Below, piece after piece: positions 18,151 through 27,554 of a stretch of DNA of 64,000 nt; the first letter of the stretch is position 1; each line of letters starts with the position of its first letter. This DNA is from Candidatus Enterococcus myersii (GTDB lineage: Bacteria; Bacillota; Bacilli; Lactobacillales; Enterococcaceae), in contig NZ_JAFLVT010000009.1 in the NCBI RefSeq assembly GCF_017316025.1, positions 1 through 64,000 of the forward strand, read 5' to 3'. The translations under genes were made by a program, and so were the position numbers. The notes below the pieces were generated by a model that was given only the letters and a program-made list of their open reading frames with translations, did not search any database and was not told the DNA's origin.

Positions 18151-19269
18151 TTAAAGGTATTGAAATGGATTCGTATTGGTTGTTGAAGGAATAAATTCTA
18201 CTTCCCAATTTTCTTCTTTTTTCCATTGATTCATTTTTTCAATAAAGCGGGGAATGCAGACACGCTCTATGTTATGCCCTGGATCAATTACCGTCAATCC
18301 ATTTGCCTGCATATCGTGAGCGGTATGGTAATACACGTCTCCTGTAATATAAACATCGGCGCCCTTTTTTATTGCGTCCGGATAAAAATTACCGCCAGAG
18401 CCACCACAGATGGCAATTTTTTGTATCATTTTTTTGGGCTGAAAAACAGGTTCAACTAACCGCAAACCATCTAATTCAAAAACTTCCTTCACTTTTTGGG
18501 TGAAGTCTTCAAGTGCCATGGGTTGTGCTAGCTTGCCAACGCGACCGATCCCGTATTTTATTGGCTCATTATCTAAGCTAATTAGATCAAAAGCCGGTTC
18601 TTCATAAGGATGTGTTTCATACATTGCTTTTAAAACTTGTGCCTCAATTGTTTCTGGCAACAAAACTTCTATTTTTGCTTCTTGCACATTTTCTTTTTCA
18701 CCAATACTGCCAATGGCAGGTTTAGCACCCGCAGTTGGAATAAAGCGTCCCATACCTACTGATTGAAAACTGGTAAACTGATAATTGCCCTGTTCACCTG
18801 CACCAGCTTCACCTAAAGCTTGCCGCATTTTTGCAGCGGCTTCAATTGGAACGTAAACAATTAATTTTTTAAACTTTACTTGATGGGTTTCTGTCATAAA
18901 GTCAGCAACTTCTATTTGCAACATTTCACAAAACCAGTCATTTAGTCCATCGGGGATAATGTCCATATTCGTATGGGCTGCATAAACTGCAATATCGTGT
19001 TTCACTAGCTCCAGATACATTTTAGTCTGAGGATTTGTTGCAGTTAAACGCTCAATCGGTCGAAAAATCGGCGGATGTTTCGCGATGATTAAATCAATAT
19101 CTTTTTCAATTGCTTCTTGTACGACTTCTGGTCGCACATCTAATGTCATCATCACTTTCTTAATTGGCTTATCAAGGGTTCCAATATGTAGACCTACTGG
19201 ATCGCCTTTTTCTGCTAGCCATAAGGGACAATACGCTTCAAAACGTTTAATAAAGTCTTTTGCTAACAT
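18151..19269 (-). CDS. Nif3-like dinuclear metal-centre protein (YqfO type)
   Basis: A 372-aa member of the NIF3/DUF34 family. The two Nif3 halves carry the expected metal-site patterns: P-V-G-L-H-I-G near 19-25, AKHPPIF (about 63-69), AAHTNMD (about 92-98), G-G-S-G-G-N-F and the late P-G-H-N-I-E. Between them sits a PII/CutA-like insert of about 100 residues (KKLIVYVPIE ... THPYEEPAFDLI), as in Bacillus YqfO and unlike the ~250-aa E. coli form. The molecular role is unsettled; a GTP cyclohydrolase-like or metal-chaperone role has been proposed. The ATG at 19269 has AAGGAGG at 7 nt. It overlaps the end of trmK by 7 bp, a pairing conserved across Firmicutes. Confidence 0.9.
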   Translation of the reverse strand: MLAKDFIKRFEAYCPLWLAEKGDPVGLHIGTLDKPIKKVMMTLDVRPEVVQEAIEKDIDLIIAKHPPIFRPIERLTATNPQTKMYLELVKHDIAVYAAHTNMDIIPDGLNDWFCEMLQIEVADFMTETHQVKFKKLIVYVPIEAAAKMRQALGEAGAGEQGNYQFTSFQSVGMGRFIPTAGAKPAIGSIGEKENVQEAKIEVLLPETIEAQVLKAMYETHPYEEPAFDLISLDNEPIKYGIGRVGKLAQPMALEDFTQKVKEVFELDGLRLVEPVFQPKKMIQKIAICGGSGGNFYPDAIKKGADVYITGDVYYHTAHDMQANGLTVIDPGHNIERVCIPRFIEKMNQWKKEENWEVEFIPSTTNTNPFQYL

Positions 19270-19967
19270 GTCAACGCCTCCTTGATCCATGCCAATTCTT
19301 GTTTAATTTCGTTAACTTTTTTTTCTGGTACTACTTTCGCTTTTTGTAGTTGCCCTAACACTTTTTCTAAAGCTTGTTGTTCTTGTCGCCATTTTTTTAA
19401 AAAGACACTATTTTTTTCAGCTAATAAATGCGGTCCAAAGAAAATTTCAATTGGGGATAGTTCTTTTTTAACAGCTGTCTTTTTGGCAACAATAACTTCA
19501 TAAATCTTATCATTTTCAGCTAAAATACTTTCTGTTAAAATCTCATAGCCTTCTTTTTGTAGCCAACGCCGCACGTTTTGTTCCCCCACATTTGGTTGTA
19601 AAACAAGCCGTTCTTTTCCGCTTAATTGCCCATTTATTTTCCCATCTTCTAAAATACTGGCAATTAAAGTTCCCCCCATACCCGCAATGGTAATGGTGTC
19701 AATTTCATCAGCAGCTTCAATAGCCGCTAAACCATCGGCTAAACGTACAACAATTTGATTGTTTAGACCACTTTTGGCGACTTGTTTTTGTGCCGAATGA
19801 AAAGGACCTTTTACTACCTCTCCACACACGGCATAAGAAATTTTTCCTGCTAGCATTAATGCAACTGGCAGATAAGCATGATCTGAGCCAATATCAGCTA
19901 AGCGTGCGCCTTTAGGGACTGCATTGCCCACGACTGTCAGGCGTTGTGACAGTTCTTGTTCATTCAT
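19263..19967 (-). CDS. trmK: tRNA (adenine22-N1)-methyltransferase TrmK
   Basis: A 234-aa SAM-dependent enzyme that methylates N1 of A22 in tRNA. The SAM-binding motif L-A-D-I-G-S-D-H-A-Y-L-P (about 23-34) and the family motif I-A-G-M-G-G-T-L-I (about 93-101) are diagnostic for TrmK/YqfN. Its C-terminal third (about 165-234) is a charged helical coiled coil as expected. AAGGAG precedes the ATG by 8 nt. It is translationally coupled to the Nif3-like gene downstream. Confidence 0.93.
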   Translation of the reverse strand: MNEQELSQRLTVVGNAVPKGARLADIGSDHAYLPVALMLAGKISYAVCGEVVKGPFHSAQKQVAKSGLNNQIVVRLADGLAAIEAADEIDTITIAGMGGTLIASILEDGKINGQLSGKERLVLQPNVGEQNVRRWLQKEGYEILTESILAENDKIYEVIVAKKTAVKKELSPIEIFFGPHLLAEKNSVFLKKWRQEQQALEKVLGQLQKAKVVPEKKVNEIKQELAWIKEALTC

Positions 19968-20011
19968 GTTGTGTTCTCCTTTAAAAAAATTTGCGCATCA
20001 TTGATTTTTAT

Positions 20012-20060
20012 TTCGAAAAAATTGACACAAAATTTCTGCAAAAGAAAATTCGTGTCAATT
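20012..20060 (-). terminator. dnaI terminator
   Basis: AATTGACAC (20020-20028) and GTGTCAATT (20052-20060) pair perfectly, with an inner AT-rich extension, and T-rich sequence follows on the minus strand. Confidence 0.75.
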
Positions 20061-20064
20061 CATT

Positions 20065-20988
20065 TTATTCATTACGGCGATTAGGTCCTGACATGATAAT
20101 CTCTTTTGCTAAATAACGAATACGTTCCATAATCCGTTTGGCTTTTAATGGTTCATCTGCGGTCTTGGTTAGGCGCAAATGATTCTCCAAACCATCCATT
20201 GTGAAATTAGAAGTAAAGAAAGTCGGCAATTGTTCTTGCATGCGATATTGCAAGATAACACCGAAAATTTCGTCTCTCGTCCAAGCTGTTAACGCATCTG
20301 CCCCGACATCGTCCAAAATTAAAATTTTAGGCTTTTTCACATTTTCCAGTTTTTCTGCGACCGTATTATCGGCTACAGAACTTTTCATCATCGAAGTAAA
20401 GGTTGGCATATGCACCATCATTGAAGTATAGCCGCGTTTTGCCAACTCATTTGCCATCGCACCTAATAAATATGTCTTGCCCACACCAAAATCGCCAGCT
20501 AAATACAGTCCTTTATGGAAAGCCTGCGCATTTTCTGTATAGTTTTTAACAAACTTCATCGTTTCAAACAGAGCTTCCTCGCGGGCATCTGTTTTGTCGA
20601 AATTTTTCATATTCGCATTACGAATATCTTTTGGGATATCAATCGTACTGACCCGATTTTTAATCTCCTCTTGTTTACGGCGCTCCAATAAGTCTTCAGT
20701 GGGGACATAGGCGACGTCAATATAATGAAAGTTCAAAACCAAGCGCGGCTCATAACCTGGGGCCATCATGGTGGGATCATTTAATGTGAATTTGCGTTTT
20801 TCTTGGACAAACTCATACAATTTTGGATAGCTTTTTTTCACATCTGCTTGTGTTAACTTATCTTTATTTTCAGCCAAAAACTTTTTAACAGTTGGATCGG
20901 CCAAAACTTCTTGCATCATTTCATCATACTTTTGCTGAAAATTCCGCCGTTCAAATAGTTCGTTGACACCTTTGCCGACATCTTCCAT
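20065..20988 (-). CDS. dnaI: Primosomal protein DnaI (helicase loader)
   Basis: A 307-aa AAA+ ATPase that loads the replicative helicase at oriC and at restart forks. It has an N-terminal helicase-binding domain (about 1-110), Walker A G-D-F-G-V-G-K-T-Y-L (about 167-176), Walker B ILILDDVGAD (about 224-233), sensor-like T-S-N-F and a C-terminal R-I-R-Y-L-A-K-E. The ATG overlaps the TAA of dnaB (TAATG), so translation is coupled. The order nrdR-dnaB-dnaI is the conserved Firmicutes arrangement. Confidence 0.95.
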   Translation of the reverse strand: MEDVGKGVNELFERRNFQQKYDEMMQEVLADPTVKKFLAENKDKLTQADVKKSYPKLYEFVQEKRKFTLNDPTMMAPGYEPRLVLNFHYIDVAYVPTEDLLERRKQEEIKNRVSTIDIPKDIRNANMKNFDKTDAREEALFETMKFVKNYTENAQAFHKGLYLAGDFGVGKTYLLGAMANELAKRGYTSMMVHMPTFTSMMKSSVADNTVAEKLENVKKPKILILDDVGADALTAWTRDEIFGVILQYRMQEQLPTFFTSNFTMDGLENHLRLTKTADEPLKAKRIMERIRYLAKEIIMSGPNRRNE

Positions 20989-22358
20989 TATTTTTCACCT
21001 TCTTCATCATTGAAATATTCCCGCATCATCTTGTCAATTTCAGCTTTACGACTTGGATCACTCGTCGACTGATTTTTTGACCAATCGGGGACGTCTTCTT
21101 TTTTGACAATATTTTGTACTCTCCCACCATTTTTTTGCCGTTGTTCTTTGGCAACTTGTTTTTCTTTTACCGTCGTTTGCACATACTTAATGGCCGCTTC
21201 TGGTGTATTAATTTTATTTTGCGACCAATCATTAGCAATTTGATTGGTTAAAGCTTGCGGCAATTGGGCTTTATTTTGTGTGACTAACAAGTAATTCAAT
21301 AAAATATTAATAACTGACGTTGGCAATGGTGACTTTTGTACCAAATCGGTTAAAAGCCACTCTTCATTTTTGGTCACATAGCCACCTTTAGCAGCTTTTA
21401 ATTTCACCAAGTATTCCATCGGTGCTAAAGCCTCGCTGTCTAAAATCCGATACCAATCAGCTTCAGTAAAGCCTTGAGCCAATAGCGTATTTTTGCGGCG
21501 AAGTTGTGTGTCGCTGTCGTAATTTAAGACAACTGCTTTTTTTTCCGGTAAAAGATCTTGACTTTGTTTATAAACGACGTTTTTTAATTTTCGTACATCA
21601 ATTGTGCCATCGGTTAAAGATACAGCTTCAGCCATTAAATTTGTCAATTGCAGTTCATCGTAACCAAACATCTCATGATATAGCGTAAGACTATCTTTTA
21701 AGGTGTCTGTTATTTGGGTTGGATTAATAAATTTTTTGGTAGCTAAATCTCGTAATAAAGTCCAGTTCAACTGATTTTCAGCTAGCGGTAACTGCGCCAC
21801 ATTCTGCGGTGCCTTTTTTACGGCCGCTTCAATAACTGGTTGATTGGCTTGGTATTCATTTTGGGAAAAACTATATACCGAACCAAACTTTGTCGTTACA
21901 TCTTGATAACCAGCCGTATTGACACTTTCCGGCTTAAAGCGTCGATTTAATTGTCGAAACTTATTTTGTCCTACTTTTACTACAAGTAAAAAAGACATTA
22001 ATTCATCTGCCAAAAAATCTTGAGGAGCTAACGGCTCCATTAAGACATATAAAAAACGAACTTCGGGTTGTTCCCTGTAGTAAGTTTTTAACAATCCGAT
22101 ACCTTCTAGGCGTTTTTTGGCTGCCTTCAATGCTGATAATCCCATATCTAAGGCATTAAGCAACTCCAAATGGGTATAATTTTCTTGTGTATCTTCAAAA
22201 TCTTGTAATAAGCAAAAATATAAAGCTAGCGCATCTGCCCCAATAATCGGCTGATACAAATTAACTAAAGACTTCTCTGCGTCACGAGTTAAGGGCAAAC
22301 TTTTTTTTACTTCATAAATTGCTTTTGGTTGTAAGTTGGCTTCATAGGCATATTCCAA
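20988..22358 (-). CDS. dnaB: Replication initiation/membrane attachment protein DnaB (primosome)
   Basis: A Gram-positive DnaB/DnaD-family primosome protein acting with DnaD and DnaI in helicase loading; it is not the E. coli DnaB helicase. The N-terminal region has the winged-helix pattern (LTRDAEKSLVNLYQPIIGADALALY split near 22-46), followed by a DDBH2-like C-terminal region (WLLTDLVQKSPLPTSVINILLNYLL, around 340-365) and a charged tail. The longest frame runs 19 codons into nrdR, but a TTG at 22358 has TTGGAGG 10 nt upstream, right after the nrdR stop, and gives 456 aa; I prefer it. Coupled downstream to dnaI. Confidence 0.9.
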   Translation of the reverse strand: MEYAYEANLQPKAIYEVKKSLPLTRDAEKSLVNLYQPIIGADALALYFCLLQDFEDTQENYTHLELLNALDMGLSALKAAKKRLEGIGLLKTYYREQPEVRFLYVLMEPLAPQDFLADELMSFLLVVKVGQNKFRQLNRRFKPESVNTAGYQDVTTKFGSVYSFSQNEYQANQPVIEAAVKKAPQNVAQLPLAENQLNWTLLRDLATKKFINPTQITDTLKDSLTLYHEMFGYDELQLTNLMAEAVSLTDGTIDVRKLKNVVYKQSQDLLPEKKAVVLNYDSDTQLRRKNTLLAQGFTEADWYRILDSEALAPMEYLVKLKAAKGGYVTKNEEWLLTDLVQKSPLPTSVINILLNYLLVTQNKAQLPQALTNQIANDWSQNKINTPEAAIKYVQTTVKEKQVAKEQRQKNGGRVQNIVKKEDVPDWSKNQSTSDPSRKAEIDKMMREYFNDEEGEK

Positions 22359-22377
22359 AAAAATGCAGCCTCCAATT

Positions 22378-22854
22378 TTATTCTGTTGTGTCCTTGCCAT
22401 TTGCTTTGGCGACAATATCTTGTAATTCTTTTAAGAAAACCGACATATCTTTGAACTGACGATAAACACTGGCAAAGCGAATATAGGCGATTTCATCCAC
22501 ATCCACTAAATCCTCCATCACATATTCACCAATTAAAGTCGTCGATACTTCATTTTCACCTAAAGAGCGGACACGATTTTCCACATGATCCACGATTTGC
22601 TCCATTTGCTCCATTGCAACAGGCCGTTTTTCTGCCGAACGGATTAACCCACGTAAAATTTTTTCACGGTTGAATTCTTCTCGTTCACCATTTTTCTTAA
22701 TAACCAATAAAGGTGCTGCTTCTATTTTTTCAAAGGTCGTAAAACGAAAGCCGCAGTTTTCACATTCTCTTCTTCTTCGAATCGTACGCCCATCATCGGT
22801 TTGACGACTATCAACAACTCGGGAACTATTATGGTGACATTTGGGACAACGCAT
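22378..22854 (-). CDS. nrdR: Transcriptional repressor NrdR
   Basis: A 158-aa repressor of ribonucleotide reductase genes that senses ATP and dATP. It has a zinc ribbon, C-P-K-C (3-6) and C-E-N-C-G-F-R-F (31-38), then an ATP-cone domain (about 49-139) beginning V-I-K-K-N-G-E-R-E. Length is typical. The start ATG has a GAGGTG site. No nrd genes are in the window, so it acts in trans; it leads the replication cluster nrdR-dnaB-dnaI. Confidence 0.97.
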   Translation of the reverse strand: MRCPKCHHNSSRVVDSRQTDDGRTIRRRRECENCGFRFTTFEKIEAAPLLVIKKNGEREEFNREKILRGLIRSAEKRPVAMEQMEQIVDHVENRVRSLGENEVSTTLIGEYVMEDLVDVDEIAYIRFASVYRQFKDMSVFLKELQDIVAKANGKDTTE

Positions 22855-22891
22855 CTTCTCACCTCATTTAATTTCTAGGAATTTTGCTTAT

Positions 22892-22900
22892 ATTATAACA
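22892..22900 (-). promoter_or_regulatory. Extended -10 promoter of nrdR-dnaB-dnaI
   Basis: Minus-strand TGTTATAAT, 38 bp before the nrdR ATG. No good -35 is visible at 17 bp. Confidence 0.6.
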
Positions 22901-23115
22901 GAAAAAAATTGTGTTGTATTGTCTTGTACCTAAGAAAAGACTGTGTTTGTCTGCTTTTGAATGAATAATTTAAAAAACTATCACATTTCAGTGCCAAATT
23001 AGCGCCTGGTAATTTATTAAAAAAGCGTTCGTGCATAAAATGTGTGATAAAAAAGCTTTATGGGCTCATCTTTGTAAAGTGATTTATTTTTTGTGGCAAT
23101 CTTACTTTTGCTAGC
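22901..23115. other. Intergenic region between nrdR and coaE
   Basis: About 215 bp of AT-rich sequence. It has a loose inverted repeat, TATCACATTT (22979-22988) and AAATGTGTGATA (23037-23048 region). I see no gene or RNA family in it. Confidence 0.3.
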
Positions 23116-23149
23116 AAAAAAGCTTCAGGATTATTTATCCCGAAGCTTT
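23112..23149 (-). terminator. coaE terminator
   Basis: AAAGCTTCAGGAT (23119-23131) and ATCCCGAAGCTTT (23137-23149) form a 13-bp stem with one G-U pair on the minus strand, followed by T. Confidence 0.88.
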
Positions 23150-23171
23150 CAGACTTATTCATTGTAAAAAC

Positions 23172-23774
23172 TCATGATTCATTTTTGAAATGAACAGCTA
23201 ACCAATTTAATACTTGCTGAACTGTTTTTGCTTTACTGCCGGTATTATCAAAAACGGTATCGGCTAATTTCTTTTTTTCGATTAGCGGCATTTGGCTTTT
23301 TATCTTAACTTCTGCTGTTTTTTCATCAATCAAATCGCGGGCCATCAATCTTTTTTTTTGCTCTAAAAAGTCCACATAAACTACGGCAACTTCATCCATG
23401 TAATGATCATAATGACCTTCATACATCAAAGGGATATCTGCCACGACTAATGGACTTGTCTTTTTACCAGCTGCAATCTCAGCTTTAATTTGCTGCCGCA
23501 AATAAGGATTCATTAATTTATCAAGTTGTTGTCGTTTCTTGTCATCTTGAAAGATGAGCGCCCCTAATTTTTTGCGATTTAGTTTTCCGTCAGCTTGTAT
23601 CATCTCTAAACCAAAAGTAGCTGCGATTTCTGCCAGTGCAGGTTGCCCAGGGGCAACAATCTTTCTCGCTACGACATCCCCGTCGACCACGGGAAAGCCC
23701 TTTTCTTTAAAGACATTCACAACTGTACTTTTGCCACTGGCAATGCCACCAGTAATGCCTAAAACAAAACTCAT
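23172..23774 (-). CDS. coaE: Dephospho-CoA kinase
   Basis: A 200-aa P-loop kinase for the last step of CoA synthesis. Walker A is G-I-T-G-G-I-A-S-G-K-S-T (near 6-17), with the D-G-D and lid region (VVADIPLMYEGHYD, around 103-116) typical of CoaE. The ATG at 23774 is used because AGGTGAT lies 7 nt upstream; this site overlaps the mutM stop codon, so coaE is coupled to mutM. The longer frame would start 13 codons inside mutM. Confidence 0.94.
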   Translation of the reverse strand: MSFVLGITGGIASGKSTVVNVFKEKGFPVVDGDVVARKIVAPGQPALAEIAATFGLEMIQADGKLNRKKLGALIFQDDKKRQQLDKLMNPYLRQQIKAEIAAGKKTSPLVVADIPLMYEGHYDHYMDEVAVVYVDFLEQKKRLMARDLIDEKTAEVKIKSQMPLIEKKKLADTVFDNTGSKAKTVQQVLNWLAVHFKNES

Positions 23775-23779
23775 CTTCA

Positions 23780-24619
23780 TCACCTCAAGATTAGTTTTTG
23801 ACAGTGGGGACATAGATGCGTTCCTCTTTGCGCCACTTTAATTTTTTCAATCGGGGTTTGGCACCGCGGACACGGCTGGCCCGTTTTACCATAAACGTTT
23901 AAAGACAATTGGAAGCTTCCCGCTTTTCCTAATGCGTTTAAATATGTGCGTACAGTCGTTCCACCAGCTGCCACTGCTCTGTTTAAAACATCAATAATAC
24001 AAAGGCGCAGACGTTTAATCTGGGCATCATTTAAGCTATCACAAGGCTGCATGGGATGAATTTTTGCTAACCACAGCGCCTCATCAACATAAATATTGCC
24101 TAAGCCTGTCACCATTTTTTGATCCAATAAAGCCGGTTTAATCTCCCGTTTAGTTTTTTTCAAATCTGATTTAAACTGGGCTAGCTTAAAAGTTTCCGGG
24201 GTTGGTTCAGGACCTAACTGGGCAATCCCTTTAAAATTTTGGGCCTCACCTTTTAAAACAAGTGCCATTCGACCAAATTTACGCACATCCCGATATTGCA
24301 ATTGACTACCATCGGTAAAGTGAAAAATAACATGGGTATGTTTTGTCACGACTGCTTTTGTGTCTGATGAAAAGAACTCGTATTTCCCCTCCATTCGCAA
24401 GTGGGAGATCAACTCATAATCGGAAAGTTCAAAAATTAAATATTTCCCTCTACGCCCAATCGTTTCAATTTTTTGTCCGACTAATTCGCTTTTAAAAATC
24501 TCAACTTCTGGCGCTGCGATAATTTTGGGCCAAAAAACAGTTACAGTTGCAATTTCTTTATTTAAAACAAGTTGTAACAACCCTTTTCTGACTGTTTCAA
24601 CTTCTGGTAATTCTGGCAT
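23780..24619 (-). CDS. mutM: Formamidopyrimidine-DNA glycosylase
   Basis: A 279-aa bifunctional glycosylase/AP lyase that excises oxidised purines such as 8-oxoguanine. The mature N-terminus P-E-L-P-E-V-E-T places the catalytic Pro2 and Glu3, a conserved Lys is in the MEGKYEF region, and a C-terminal zinc finger (C-P-R-C ... C-P-H-C, about 252-275) is intact. AAGGTGG precedes the ATG. It is 12 bp downstream of polA and coupled to coaE, the usual polA-mutM-coaE order. Confidence 0.96.
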   Translation of the reverse strand: MPELPEVETVRKGLLQLVLNKEIATVTVFWPKIIAAPEVEIFKSELVGQKIETIGRRGKYLIFELSDYELISHLRMEGKYEFFSSDTKAVVTKHTHVIFHFTDGSQLQYRDVRKFGRMALVLKGEAQNFKGIAQLGPEPTPETFKLAQFKSDLKKTKREIKPALLDQKMVTGLGNIYVDEALWLAKIHPMQPCDSLNDAQIKRLRLCIIDVLNRAVAAGGTTVRTYLNALGKAGSFQLSLNVYGKTGQPCPRCQTPIEKIKVAQRGTHLCPHCQKLILR

Positions 24620-24631
24620 TTTTCCACCTTC

Positions 24632-27274
24632 TTATTTGGCATCATACCACGTCTTGCCCCAACTACTATCTGTGACAAGGGGGACGTGTAATGCCACGGC
24701 ATTTTCCATGACATCCTTGACTAGTTTATCCAATTTTTCTAGTTCATTTTCTGGCACTTCAAAAACCAACTCATCATGGACTTGCAGTAACATAACAGCT
24801 GATAAACTTTCTTCTTGCAACCGTTTTGCCAGGTCAATCATGGCGATTTTTAAAATATCAGCGGCACTTCCTTGAATAGGAGTGTTAATTGCGGTACGTT
24901 CTGCAAAAGAACGCACATTAAAATTCCGAGCATTAATATCTGGAAGATAGCGACGACGATGATACAGGGTTTCAACATACCCTTTATCTTTTGCATCCCG
25001 AACGATACTTTCCATATATTTTTTAACCCCAGGATACTTTTCAAAATAAGTATCAATGTATTGTTGTGCTGCTTTTCTGGAAATTCCTAGATTTTGTGAT
25101 AAACCATAATCAGATATACCATAAACAATTCCAAAATTCACCGCTTTTGCTTGACGACGCATATTTGGCGTCACATCTTCAGCCTTTTCAATCCCAAAAA
25201 CCCGCATTGCTGTGCTGGCGTGAATATCTTGACCTTCTAAGAAGGCTTCTTTTAAATGCTCATCATCTGAGATATGTGCCAATACCCGTAATTCAATTTG
25301 CGAATAGTCAGAGGAATAAATCACCCAGTCTTTAGCTCGGGGAATAAAGGCTTGCCGAATTTTACGCCCTTCTTCTAAACGAATAGGAATATTTTGTAAA
25401 TTAGGATCAACCGAACTTAAGCGGCCCGTTTGAGTCAAGGTTTGAACATAACGCGTATGGATTTTTTGGTCCGGTTGAATAACTTTTAATAAGCCTTCAA
25501 CATAGGTCGACTGAATTTTAGCAATCTGACGATACGTTAAAATATCCGCCACAATCGGCGCTTGGTCTTGTAATTGCTCTAAAACATCGACAGCTGTTGA
25601 ATAGCCTGTTTTTGTCTTTTTGATCACCGGAAGCCCCATTTTTTCAAAAAGAATAACACCTAATTGTTTTGGCGAATTTAAGTTAAACTCTTCTTTGGCT
25701 TCTGCGTAAATTTTTTCTTCAATTTCATGAAGGCGTGTGGCAAACTCGCCTTTCATATCCAAAAGGCGTTTGCTATCGACTGTGATACCAGCGATTTCCA
25801 TTTCAGCTAAAATTTGTGATAAAGGCAACTCCATCTGATAAAATAAATCACTTTGATTTTTTTCTTTTAAATCTTCATCTAGTTTTTCACTTAAAAACAA
25901 AATTGCTTTTACTTTACGGGCCAAGTGGGCATAAAAATCTTCCATATTTTCAGGCAGCCCTTTTTTAGCCCCCTTGCCATAAACAGCTTCATCTGTTTGA
26001 ATGTCAGTAAAACCATAATGTTCGGCTACACCTGCGATATCGTTGTTACTGTCGTTTGTATCTAACAAATACGCAGCCAGTAAAACATCAAACGTAATAC
26101 CTTGTGGCCGTTTGGCATAACGGTTTAAAGCAACATAGGTACGTTTGGCATAATAGGTCTTTTTATTGTTTTTTTCCTCAAGCCAATTTAGAAAATCGTG
26201 ATTTTCAAACACAGCTAAATTATCAGTCACATAAATTTTCTGCTCATTTCCCCAAGCAACCCCTACAATATCAGCCAAATGATAATTATCAGATAACATT
26301 TCGGGATATAGCGCCATGTCTGCTTGAAACATTTCAGCGGTAAATTCATCCACCACCTCAAACATAATTTCTGCCAAATCAGCTGGGTCTTCTACGATAT
26401 TTAACTTACTTAAAAATTGTTTGAAGTCCATTTCTTTATAAAATGGCACCAATTTATCCAAATCTTTGCCTGCATATGCTAATTCTTCAATTTTAACCGT
26501 CACTGGCGCTGCGGTATCAATTGTAGCTAATTTTTTTGATAAAAAGGCTTGTTCTTGGTCATGAATCAGATTTTCTTTCATTTTACTTTTTTTTATTTTA
26601 TCGATATTTTCATAAATTCCTTCAACTGAGCCATACTCTTTTAATAGCTTGATGGCGGTTTTCTCCCCCACTTTGGTTACACCGGGGATATTATCTGAGG
26701 TATCGCCAGCTAAACCTTTCATATCAATGATTTGCTTAGGGGTTAAACCATCATATTTTTCAGCAATATGCGCAGGTGTGTAAGCTTCAATTTCACTGAC
26801 CCCTTTTACTGTAATATCAACCGTCACATCATCACTGGCTAATTGTGTTAAATCGCGATCACCAGATAACACCACGACTTCAAATTCATTTTTATCCACT
26901 TGTGTCGCCAAAGTGCCGATAATATCATCAGCTTCATAATTTTCTAACTCGTAATACTTGACCCCTAAAGCTGTAATTAATTCACGAATATAAGGAAGTT
27001 GTTCACGAAATTCACCTGGAGTTTTTGCTCGTCCGGCTTTGTAGTCTTGATACATTTCAGTTCGAAATGTCGTTTTACCTGCATCAAAGGCCACCAAAAC
27101 ATGCGTTGGTTTTTCTTTGGTCATTACATTATCAAACATTGTATTAAAAGCGTAAATCGCATTAGTATGCAAGCCATTCTTATTTTTAAAACGCTCCAGC
27201 GAATTATGCAACGCAAAAAAAGCTCGGTAAGCCACGCTATTGCCATCCACTAATAAAAGTTTTTTCTTCGTCAT
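24632..27274 (-). CDS. polA: DNA polymerase I
   Basis: An 880-aa repair and Okazaki-fragment polymerase. Residues 1-290 are the 5' nuclease (VDGNSVAYRAFFAL; AFDAGKTTFR; GLAGDTSDNIPGV). Residues ~300-470 match the 3'-5' exonuclease fold, but the DxE catalytic motif reads about Y-P-E, so proofreading is probably lost, as in Bacillus Pol I. The polymerase domain carries motif A DYSQIELRVLAH, motif B RRQAKAVNFGIVYG and motif C QVHDELVFE. AGGAG stands before the ATG. It heads the polA-mutM-coaE operon. Confidence 0.97.
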   Translation of the reverse strand: MTKKKLLLVDGNSVAYRAFFALHNSLERFKNKNGLHTNAIYAFNTMFDNVMTKEKPTHVLVAFDAGKTTFRTEMYQDYKAGRAKTPGEFREQLPYIRELITALGVKYYELENYEADDIIGTLATQVDKNEFEVVVLSGDRDLTQLASDDVTVDITVKGVSEIEAYTPAHIAEKYDGLTPKQIIDMKGLAGDTSDNIPGVTKVGEKTAIKLLKEYGSVEGIYENIDKIKKSKMKENLIHDQEQAFLSKKLATIDTAAPVTVKIEELAYAGKDLDKLVPFYKEMDFKQFLSKLNIVEDPADLAEIMFEVVDEFTAEMFQADMALYPEMLSDNYHLADIVGVAWGNEQKIYVTDNLAVFENHDFLNWLEEKNNKKTYYAKRTYVALNRYAKRPQGITFDVLLAAYLLDTNDSNNDIAGVAEHYGFTDIQTDEAVYGKGAKKGLPENMEDFYAHLARKVKAILFLSEKLDEDLKEKNQSDLFYQMELPLSQILAEMEIAGITVDSKRLLDMKGEFATRLHEIEEKIYAEAKEEFNLNSPKQLGVILFEKMGLPVIKKTKTGYSTAVDVLEQLQDQAPIVADILTYRQIAKIQSTYVEGLLKVIQPDQKIHTRYVQTLTQTGRLSSVDPNLQNIPIRLEEGRKIRQAFIPRAKDWVIYSSDYSQIELRVLAHISDDEHLKEAFLEGQDIHASTAMRVFGIEKAEDVTPNMRRQAKAVNFGIVYGISDYGLSQNLGISRKAAQQYIDTYFEKYPGVKKYMESIVRDAKDKGYVETLYHRRRYLPDINARNFNVRSFAERTAINTPIQGSAADILKIAMIDLAKRLQEESLSAVMLLQVHDELVFEVPENELEKLDKLVKDVMENAVALHVPLVTDSSWGKTWYDAK

Positions 27275-27341
27275 GGAAATTCTCCTTATCTCGTTGGTTT
27301 TCTAGCAACATTTTATTGCAATCCCACAAAAGTTCCTCTTT

Positions 27342-27350
27342 ATTCTAACA
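27342..27350 (-). promoter_or_regulatory. Probable polA promoter
   Basis: Minus-strand TGTTAGAAT is an extended -10-like element about 68 bp before the polA ATG. The rest of the 280-bp gap (27275-27554) holds only the BI-1 terminator. Confidence 0.4.
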
Positions 27351-27501
27351 AAGTTCCAGTAAACTAGCGATGATTATTGACTAGTAATTTAAAAATCAAA
27401 GCACCTAAAAAGCGATAATTTTGAAATAGGAAAGTCTGAGGAAATCTCATTAATCTTTGAACACTAAAAGCAAACTTTCTCGTAAGACTTAAAATTTCTT
27501 T

Positions 27502-27540
27502 TAAAAAAAAGAACTTGCAGCAAAATGCCGCAAATTCTTT
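27502..27540 (-). terminator. Terminator of the MaoC-BI-1 operon
   Basis: AGAACTTGCAGCAAAATGCC pairs with the following CGCAAATTCT arm (27510-27539), with two wobbles on the minus strand. Eight T follow. Confidence 0.85.
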
Positions 27541-27554
27541 TTTCGTTTATAAAA